The notes under the pieces are model-generated. The model did not search any database. It was not told the DNA's origin and worked only from the letters and a program-made list of their open reading frames with translations. From Erysipelotrichaceae bacterium (GTDB lineage: Bacteria; Bacillota_I; Bacilli_A; Erysipelotrichales; Erysipelotrichaceae), in contig JAFOLW010000047.1 of NCBI GenBank assembly GCA_017419165.1, positions 1-57,868 on the forward strand: 57,868 nt of DNA, written 5' to 3'. A program made the translations under genes and the position numbers. Positions 50,032-57,868 of the stretch are shown here, piece after piece. Position 1 is the stretch's first letter. Every line of letters starts with the position of its first letter.

Positions 50032-52088
50032 ACGTCCATATCAGTTCTTATGCGGAAAGGCTGATGGAACTGGTCACACAGGAAGATCTGATCGATGTCA
50101 GTTTCAATGAGCTGAACGCGATCAACGACGCGATCAACTCCGATGAGGAGCTTGCCCGTTTCATCAATTCCGCCGACCGTTCCAGCCAGGAAAAGAAAGA
50201 AAAACTACAGGAGATCTTTCACGGAGAACTCGATCCGTCCGTACTGCACGGTCTTTTTCTGATCGCCGATCAGATCCCGCGCAAGCACATGGAGATCGAA
50301 CTCATCCATGAATTCATCTCCCGCTATTACCGGGCAAGAGGTGTCCTTTTCGGTGCGGCTTATTCGGCAAGGAAGATCGCGCAGGGCGACCTGCTGATCC
50401 TGGAAGAGGCGTTCTCGAGAAAGCTCTCCAAAAACATCAAACTGGAAAACAAGATCGATAAGGATCTCATCGGCGGTGTCAAAGTCGTCATCGGCGATTC
50501 GGTCTGGGACGGGACCTACCGCTCCAAGATCGAGGATCTGAAGAGCTCGATGCTGAAGAAAGAGCTCGACAAGGATCTGGAGAATTTCGGCATCGATCTG
50601 AAGAAGGATGTCGAAGATTTCGATGTCAGCGGCATCCGCAGGGATTCCAACATGACGACCGGTTATGTCACTTCGGTGGCCGACGGTGTCGCCAACATCT
50701 CCGGGATCTACCGGGCGATGGCCGGCGAACTGCTCAACATCGGTGAGACCAAGGCCATGGTCATGGACCTGGAAGAAGACAACATCGCTGCCGTCCTTTT
50801 GGGCAACGACAAAGATATCGTCAAAGGTACGCAGGTCTCTTCGACCGGCAAAGTCATCGAAGTTCCCGTCGGCGATGAGCTCTTAGGCAGAGTCGTCGAT
50901 GCTTTGGGAAGACCGATCGACGGCAAGGGCATCATCAAGACCACGGAGAGCCGGCAGATCGAAGTCGCCGCTCCGGGCGTCATCGACCGCAGCCCGATCA
51001 ATGAACCGTTACAGACCGGGATTAAGATCATCGATTCGATGATCCCGATCGGCAAAGGCCAGAGAGAGCTGATCATCGGTGACCGACAGACCGGCAAGAC
51101 GGCTCTGGCGATCGATACGATCATCAACCAGAAAGGCCGCAACGTCAAATGTATCTATGTCGCGATCGGACAGAAGAACTCCACGGTCGCCCAGATCATC
51201 GAAAAACTGAATGATTTCGGTTCGATGGCTTATACGACGGTCGTCGTGGCGGGAGCCAGCGAACTGGCATCCTTGCAATATATCGCTCCTTATGCGGGCT
51301 GCAGTATCGGTGAATACTGGATGTCCAAGGGCGAAGATGTCCTCATCGTTTACGATGACCTGTCCAAGCATGCGGTCGCTTACCGTACGCTTTCCCTGCT
51401 GTTAAGAAGGCCTCCCGGAAGAGAAGCGTTCCCGGGCGATGTCTTCTACCTGCATTCGAGACTTCTGGAAAGAAGCGGAAAACTTTCCAAGCGCCTGGGC
51501 GAAGGCTCTTTGACGGCGCTTCCGATCATCGAGACGCAGGCGGGCGATATCTCGGCATATATCCCGACCAACGTCATTTCGATCACCGACGGTCAGATCT
51601 TCTTACAGACCGAGATGTTCAACTCGGGCATCCGTCCGGCGATCGATTACGGTCTTTCCGTATCGCGTGTCGGTTCTTCCGCCCAGATCAAGGCGATGAA
51701 GAAAGTCTCTTCTTCGCTGAAGCTCGATCTTTCCCAGTACCAGGAAGTTCTGGACTTCGCACAGTTCGGTTCGGATCTCGATCCGTCGACCAGGGCGAGG
51801 ATCAATCACGGTTCCCATCTGGTCGAAATGCTCAAACAGCCGCAATATCAGCCGATGGCGACTGCCGATCAGATCATCCTTCTTCTGGCAGGCAAGCTCA
51901 ATCTCCTCGATGAGATCCCGCTGGAGGAAATGAAGGAATACGAGAAAGAACTGCTGGAGGAAATGAACTCCGTACACCGCGATCTGATAAAGCAGATCGA
52001 AGATAAGAAAGATATCGATGATGAGCTCATGGAACAGCTCAGCTCGACGATCAAAGTATTTACGACAAAATTCAGATTGATAGATTAA
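50028..52088 (+). CDS. atpHA: Fused ATP synthase delta-alpha subunit (AtpH-AtpA)
   Basis: One uninterrupted frame of 686 residues. Residues 1-~177 are delta (OSCP): N-terminal helical bundle and the C-terminal [20 protein letters not shown] region at ~150-170. Residues ~178-211 replace the usual gap and alpha N-terminal helix. From 212 ([15 protein letters not shown]) alpha is complete: Walker A GDRQTGKT at 351-358, [27 protein letters not shown] with the arginine finger, normal C-terminus. Normally atpH and atpA are separate genes. Met175 (ATG 50550) would give a free alpha of 512 residues, the ordinary length. Met209 (ATG 50652) has AGGGA 7 nt upstream. Whether one long protein or two products form is open; no frameshift sign is seen in codon use. 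Confidence 0.92.
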   Translation: MNVHISSYAERLMELVTQEDLIDVSFNELNAINDAINSDEELARFINSADRSSQEKKEKLQEIFHGELDPSVLHGLFLIADQIPRKHMEIELIHEFISRYYRARGVLFGAAYSARKIAQGDLLILEEAFSRKLSKNIKLENKIDKDLIGGVKVVIGDSVWDGTYRSKIEDLKSSMLKKELDKDLENFGIDLKKDVEDFDVSGIRRDSNMTTGYVTSVADGVANISGIYRAMAGELLNIGETKAMVMDLEEDNIAAVLLGNDKDIVKGTQVSSTGKVIEVPVGDELLGRVVDALGRPIDGKGIIKTTESRQIEVAAPGVIDRSPINEPLQTGIKIIDSMIPIGKGQRELIIGDRQTGKTALAIDTIINQKGRNVKCIYVAIGQKNSTVAQIIEKLNDFGSMAYTTVVVAGASELASLQYIAPYAGCSIGEYWMSKGEDVLIVYDDLSKHAVAYRTLSLLLRRPPGREAFPGDVFYLHSRLLERSGKLSKRLGEGSLTALPIIETQAGDISAYIPTNVISITDGQIFLQTEMFNSGIRPAIDYGLSVSRVGSSAQIKAMKKVSSSLKLDLSQYQEVLDFAQFGSDLDPSTRARINHGSHLVEMLKQPQYQPMATADQIILLLAGKLNLLDEIPLEEMKEYEKELLEEMNSVHRDLIKQIEDKKDIDDELMEQLSSTIKVFTTKFRLID
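50639..50654 (+). promoter_or_regulatory. Candidate internal translation start for free alpha subunit
   Basis: Inside the fused gene, AGGGA (50640-50644) lies 7 nt before in-frame ATG 50652 (Met209), at the alpha beta-barrel. A second in-frame ATG at 50550 (Met175) has only AAGAG 4 nt upstream but would restore full alpha length. Either could supply extra alpha without delta. Confidence 0.35.
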
Positions 52089-52092
52089 CATT

Positions 52093-54341
<2,249 letters not shown>

Positions 54342-54343
54342 TC

Positions 54344-54760
54344 ATGGAATTCAAGACGGACCTGATCACCTATAACGGGGTCTATCGGACGGTCATGACC
54401 GAGAAGCTGAATCTTCCGACATCGGAAGGAAGGCGGACGATCCTGGCCAATCACATGCCGATCATGATGCCTTTGCAGGTCGGTGTCATCGAAACGGAAG
54501 AAGGCGGTGTCCTGAAGCATTATGCGGTCAACGGCGGCGTCATGTATTTCAATGACAATGTCGCGGAGATCGTTGCGGATTCCATCGTCGACGTCCAGGA
54601 GATCGATATCGAAGAGGCGGAAAAGGAAAAGGCCAAGGAAGAGGAAAAACTGTCCAAGGCCAGAAGAGAGAACGAAAAGATCCGTGCACTCAACAAGATC
54701 GAGGTCGCGGAAAACCTCATTAAGGCAAAACAGAAGTACATGGAGAATGGAAATTCATAA
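54344..54760 (+). CDS. atpC: ATP synthase epsilon subunit (AtpC)
   Basis: 138 residues. N-terminal beta sandwich (TEKLNLPTSEGRRTILANHMPIMMPL, then GGVMYFNDNVAEIVADS) plus C-terminal helical hairpin (EEAEKEKAKEEEKLSKARRE), which regulates the motor. ATG 54344 lies 2 nt after the beta stop. The terminator at 54759-54784 begins within the stop codon and ends the operon. Confidence 0.9.
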   Translation: MEFKTDLITYNGVYRTVMTEKLNLPTSEGRRTILANHMPIMMPLQVGVIETEEGGVLKHYAVNGGVMYFNDNVAEIVADSIVDVQEIDIEEAEKEKAKEEEKLSKARRENEKIRALNKIEVAENLIKAKQKYMENGNS

Positions 54761-54784
54761 CGGCGTATCCTGCGCCGTTTTTTC
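54759..54784 (+). terminator. Intrinsic terminator of the atp operon
   Basis: AACGGCG (54759-54765) pairs with CGCCGTT (54773-54779), then T-run. Confidence 0.85.
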
Positions 54785-54851
54785 AAATATCTCATGATCT
54801 GACTTTTTTCTGTTAAGAAGAAACATTATCATGAAAAAGGGGGACTTTCCT

Positions 54852-56450
54852 ATGATAAGCAATATCGTCTTAGGCATTTCTCTGGTGATCCTTCTTTGTG
54901 TCATATCGGAGAAATTTTCCTACAGAATCGGCGTACCGGCTCTGATCTTTTTCATGTTCATCGGCATGTTGGCGGGGAGCGACGGACCGCTCCACATCCA
55001 GTACAGCGACTTTTCGCAGGCGGAGATGATCTGTTCGATCGGACTGATCTTCATCATGTTCGACGGCGGTTTCAATACCAACTGGAATCATGCCAGGCCT
55101 TATGTGGCCAAGGCGGTCACCCTGTCTTCCCTGGGGGTCTTGCTGACGGCAATGATCACGACGGTCTGCTGTCACTTTCTGATCGGCCTGTCTTATCAGG
55201 AAAGCTTTTTACTGGCAGCCGTCCTGGCTTCGACCGATGCGGCCAGCGTCTTCTCCATCCTGAAGTCCAACAACCTGGACTTAAAAGGGGGCACCTCCTC
55301 GATCCTGGAAGTCGAATCCGGAAGCAATGACCCGATGGCCTATCTTCTGACGATCACGGCGATCGGCATCATGACCTCCGGCCAGACCGGCAATCTGTTT
55401 CTGACGATCGGGATTCAGCTGGGCGTGGGCCTGGTGATGGGCTTTCTGTTTGCCTTCTGTTCCAAATACATCCTGTCAAAGAAAAACATCCTGACCGACG
55501 GTCTGGATGTCATCTTCATCATCGCCGCAGCGCTCTTGTGTTATGCGATCAGCGATAAGCTGGGCGGCAACGCCTATCTCAGTGTCTATTTGATGGGACT
55601 TTACCTGGGAAATTCCCGCATGAACTCCAAGCGGGCGATCATCGCTTTTTTCAACGAACTGACCTCCCTGTTGCAGATCCTGATCTTCTTCATCATCGGC
55701 TTGTTGTCGTTCCCACATTCGATGCCGGCGACTTTAGGCCTCTCCTTTGCGGTCATCGCCATCCTGACCTTCATCTCCCGGCCTTTGATGACGCTGATCC
55801 TGCTCCTTATACAGAAGTGTTCCATAAAACAGTGTCTCCTGATCTCCTGGGCCGGTCTGCGCGGTGCTTCCTCGATCGTCTTTGCGATCGTAGCGGTATC
55901 TTCCGGTGTCAATCTGTCTTTTGACCTCTTCCATGTGGTCTTTCTGGTCTCACTGTTCTCGATCGCGATCCAGGGCGCCTTACTGCCTCTGGTCTCCAAG
56001 AAACTGGATATGGTGAAGAAGGAAGCCAACATCGACAGGACCTTCAACGATTACGAAGAAAGCATCGATTTCCAGTTTGCCCGCGTCCATGTCGCGGAAG
56101 GCGATCCGGCGATCGGCAAGCGCATCAAGCAGCTCGATCTGCCTTTGGGCTCGCAAGCCATCATGATCAAACGTGACGGCCATTCCCTGGCTGCCAGAGG
56201 CAAGAACGTCTTGCAGGCGGGCGACGACCTGATCATGAACATCCCGGCTTATTATCCGGCGGAAAAAGAGACGGTCTCGGAGGTCCGGGTCGGCAAGGGA
56301 CACAAATGGGCCAACAAGACGCTCGAAGAGATCGGTTTTCCGGACAACGAACTGGTCATCATGATCATCCGCGGTGAGGATAAGATCATTCCCAACGGCG
56401 ATACCAAGGTCCTGGAGAACGACATCATGCTGGTGTTCAAAGGGGAATAG
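54852..56450 (+). CDS. K+(Na+)/H+ antiporter of the CPA1/NhaP2 type with RCK-C domain
   Basis: About 532 residues. Twelve or so membrane helices contain the Na_H_Exchanger hallmarks AAVLASTDAASVFSIL and VESGSNDPMAY (ion-binding Asp). Near residue 395 begins a cytoplasmic TrkA-C/RCK-C pair (QFARVHVAEGDPAIGKRIKQ, VRVGKGHKWANKTLEEIGF) that would sense nucleotide or ions. It swaps K+ or Na+ for H+. GGGGGA at 54837-54842 favours ATG 54852 over ATG 54831. Position right after a possibly Na+-coupled ATP synthase suggests joint control of ion gradients. Confidence 0.87.
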   Translation: MISNIVLGISLVILLCVISEKFSYRIGVPALIFFMFIGMLAGSDGPLHIQYSDFSQAEMICSIGLIFIMFDGGFNTNWNHARPYVAKAVTLSSLGVLLTAMITTVCCHFLIGLSYQESFLLAAVLASTDAASVFSILKSNNLDLKGGTSSILEVESGSNDPMAYLLTITAIGIMTSGQTGNLFLTIGIQLGVGLVMGFLFAFCSKYILSKKNILTDGLDVIFIIAAALLCYAISDKLGGNAYLSVYLMGLYLGNSRMNSKRAIIAFFNELTSLLQILIFFIIGLLSFPHSMPATLGLSFAVIAILTFISRPLMTLILLLIQKCSIKQCLLISWAGLRGASSIVFAIVAVSSGVNLSFDLFHVVFLVSLFSIAIQGALLPLVSKKLDMVKKEANIDRTFNDYEESIDFQFARVHVAEGDPAIGKRIKQLDLPLGSQAIMIKRDGHSLAARGKNVLQAGDDLIMNIPAYYPAEKETVSEVRVGKGHKWANKTLEEIGFPDNELVIMIIRGEDKIIPNGDTKVLENDIMLVFKGE

Positions 56451-56500
56451 ATAGACAGTCAAAAGAAAATCCGATAGTATTTTTACGGGAGAATCATCAT

Positions 56501-56791
56501 ATGTTAAAAGTATTGGTTGCCTGCGGCAACGGCATCGGGACCAATGTCCTGATCAAGAACAAAGCGGAAAAGACCTTCAGGAAACTCGGCTTGGAGGCGG
56601 AATTTCATCATTCCACGATCGATGAGGCGATGTCCGAGATCGAACAGTTTGACCTCGTACTGACCCCGAAAGAGCTTGTAAAGCGATTTGAGTTGCCGGA
56701 AGGATCTTCCGTGACGCTCATCGGTCTGTCCAATGTCTTATCGGAGACGGAACTCGTGGAAAAGCTCCGCTTATATGAATACATCAGATAA
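56501..56791 (+). CDS. Orphan PTS IIB component (ascorbate/galactitol-like)
   Basis: 96 residues. The start VLVACGNGIGTNVLIKNKAE is the IIB P-loop with the phosphorylated Cys at residue 8. The fold and length match SgaB/GatB-type IIB. No IIA, IIC or sugar enzyme lies nearby; the next gene is a HAD phosphatase 5 nt downstream. It may serve a transporter elsewhere, or a regulatory role. GGGAGA is the ribosome site. Confidence 0.85.
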   Translation: MLKVLVACGNGIGTNVLIKNKAEKTFRKLGLEAEFHHSTIDEAMSEIEQFDLVLTPKELVKRFELPEGSSVTLIGLSNVLSETELVEKLRLYEYIR

Positions 56792-56796
56792 AAAAC

Positions 56797-57567
56797 ATGA
56801 AATACTTCTTTTTTGACATCGACGGCACATTGACCAACATCCATACCGGACAGCTCGTCCAGAGCGGATTGGAGACCCTTCGTGAACTGGAAGCGAAAGG
56901 CAATTTCGTGGCGATCGCGACCGGCAGAGCCTACTACAAGACCAAGGCCATCGCCAAGGAAGCGGGTATCCGCAACTTCGTTGCCAACGGCGGCGCGGCT
57001 TTGATCGTGGACGGTCAGCTGGTCAAGAACTCACCGCTAGACAAACAGAAAGCCCTGACCATCATTCATGAAGCCGATGCGTTAGGCTACGGCATCTTAG
57101 TCTCCTATGAAGACAGCATCAATGTCCTGATGAAAGATCACCGTTTCCTGGAACAGTTCGGTGAACGCAGGGAACCGACCGAATACATTTATGATCCCGA
57201 TCTCAATTTCGACGATATCCCCGAGATCTATAAGTTCTACATCTCCATGCCCGAGAAGGACGAACATCTTCTGAAAAACAGAGATCTCTTAGGTCATATC
57301 CGCATGGGAGATGACTATTTCTGGTATCAGCACGATGCCAAGGAGAAAGGCATCGTCGACATGATGGACTACTTACACGGTGATCTCAAAGACGTCGTCG
57401 TCTTCGGTGACGGAGAGAACGACATGGTGATGTTTGGGAAAGAGTGGACATCGATCGCCATGGGCAACGGCTATCCCGATCTGTTAAAGATCGCCGACTA
57501 TGTCACGGATGCGGCGGAAGATGACGGCATCAAAAATGCCTGCAGACATTTCGGATGGATCGATTGA
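56797..57567 (+). CDS. Cof-type HAD-superfamily phosphatase (second copy)
   Basis: 256 residues. FFFDIDGTLT (nucleophile Asp at residue 7), IATGRAYY and VVFGDGENDMVMF are the HAD motifs. It is a paralog of the protein at 30040-30825: same opening, same length, both ending in FGWID. It dephosphorylates small metabolites. It lies 5 nt after the PTS IIB gene with no ribosome site of its own, so coupling with that gene is likely; a sugar-phosphate substrate is a guess from this. Confidence 0.85.
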   Translation: MKYFFFDIDGTLTNIHTGQLVQSGLETLRELEAKGNFVAIATGRAYYKTKAIAKEAGIRNFVANGGAALIVDGQLVKNSPLDKQKALTIIHEADALGYGILVSYEDSINVLMKDHRFLEQFGERREPTEYIYDPDLNFDDIPEIYKFYISMPEKDEHLLKNRDLLGHIRMGDDYFWYQHDAKEKGIVDMMDYLHGDLKDVVVFGDGENDMVMFGKEWTSIAMGNGYPDLLKIADYVTDAAEDDGIKNACRHFGWID

Positions 57568-57590
57568 AAAATAGTTTATAATAGAGATGT

Positions 57591-57664
57591 GCGAGCGTGG
57601 TTCAATGGTAGAACCCGACCTTCCCAAGGTTGTGACGCGGGTTCGATTCCCGTCGCTCGCTCCA
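57591..57664 (+). tRNA. tRNA-Gly(CCC)
   Basis: Acceptor GCGAGCG pairs with CGCTCGC. The D arm is GTTC/GAAC. The anticodon stem CGACC/GGTTG has loop TTCCCAA, anticodon CCC. The T arm GCGGG/CCCGT has loop TTCGATT. Discriminator T and an encoded CCA (57662-57664). A TATAAT-like box lies at about 57577-57582, just upstream. Confidence 0.93.
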
Positions 57665-57678
57665 TCTTTCAGATCAGG

Positions 57679-57703
57679 CACCTTCACGGAAAGGTGTTTT
57701 TTT
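57679..57703 (+). terminator. Intrinsic terminator after tRNA-Gly
   Basis: CACCTT (57679-57684) pairs with AAGGTG (57691-57696), followed by seven T. Confidence 0.75.
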
Positions 57704-57868
57704 GTCGAAAGAGCTCAAGACAAATGGCCGCTCTTCCCATCATGTATCTCTATGTCAATATTTTGACATAGGCAAGAGCTTCAAAAAGTGAAACAATAGA
57801 TAACGTAAGGATGGCCATCCTCCGATTCCGATGCATACAAGAACGATCTCTCACCTGTGGGGATCATA
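57704..57868. repeat. Window-end intergenic stretch with nested inverted repeats
   Basis: A perfect repeat CTATGTCAA-TATT-TTGACATAG spans 57750-57771. It is enclosed by GCTCTT (57730-57735) and AAGAGC (57774-57779). This could be a hairpin or an operator of the next gene outside the window. I see no coding frame. Confidence 0.45.

Noticed and set aside
50028..50660. Artificial fusion by frameshift error
   Set aside because: The frame is open with consistent codon use from delta through linker to alpha, and the linker has a plausible helical sequence; I see no homopolymer at the junction that invites an error. Still needs read-level confirmation.
57589..57771. Open frame over tRNA-Gly
   Set aside because: It is read through the tRNA and its terminator; not coding.

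Overview
This looks like chromosomal sequence of a low-oxygen, gut-type Bacillota. An Erysipelotrichales-like bacterium is my best guess, but no rRNA is present to fix the taxonomy. The clues are the moderate GC content, the dense gene strings with ATGA stop/start overlaps, strong AGGAGG ribosome sites, TATAAT -10 boxes and many U-tailed hairpin terminators. The gene pairs also fit: UvrX-type polymerase with YolD, DUF1836 regulator with a hemolysin-III-like protein, and MiaA with TcdA. Nearly every base belongs to a gene. The exception is an AT-rich, gene-poor stretch at about 32960-33600, next to a tRNA-Ile/tRNA-Ala pair.

Layout. 1-140 looks like the right end of an IS200/IS605-type element. 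145-3797 is an ABC nucleoside importer (one ATPase, two permeases). 3936-8820 holds a P-loop protein, a two-gene unit of a membrane protein and an Hsp70-like ATPase with a membrane hairpin, and an aldo/keto reductase. 8821-12634 is a magnesium module: a structured leader, an MgtA-type P-type ATPase, and a protein built from the MgtE sensor half without the MgtE channel. 12648-17476 holds a SanA/YdcF-like protein, a small unknown gene, UvrX-YolD, and a small gene overlapping rho. 17490-19873 holds a 5'-nucleotidase-like enzyme (minus strand) and a tyrosine-phosphatase-like enzyme. 20045-25480 is a Ugp-type ABC importer with an internal type I phosphodiesterase. 25528-31674 holds TrhA and its divergent DUF1836 regulator, a YwaF-like membrane protein, a TPR/YD lipoprotein, a 3-hydroxyacyl-CoA dehydrogenase, a HAD phosphatase and an SGNH hydrolase. 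31973-42221 holds a membrane HTH regulator, the two tRNAs, then a long run of housekeeping genes (PPase-like, GNAT, miaA, tcdA, pepF, Nim-like, amidohydrolase, TGS-uridine kinase). 42243-45619 is a DtxR-family-controlled ferrous iron operon. 46301-47661 is a membrane protein/stomatin pair. 47809-54760 is the F-type ATP synthase operon, led by a MarR regulator. 54852-57664 holds a K+(Na+)/H+ antiporter, a lone PTS IIB, a second HAD phosphatase and tRNA-Gly(CCC).

The most unusual object is the ATP synthase operon. Delta and alpha are one uninterrupted 686-codon reading frame with possible internal starts for a separate alpha. The c subunit carries the two-carboxylate, Na+-type ion site in a degenerate glycine helix. 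The gamma N-terminal helix deviates from consensus. A MarR protein translationally coupled to atpI heads the operon, with a direct-repeat operator candidate in its promoter. Next in interest are the MgtA/MgtE-sensor pair with its leader, the Hsp70-like membrane pair, and a recurring arrangement in which TATAAT lies 6-8 nt before a start codon with no Shine-Dalgarno, suggesting leaderless mRNAs.

All calls come from reading the sequence and remembered family features. No database search was run.
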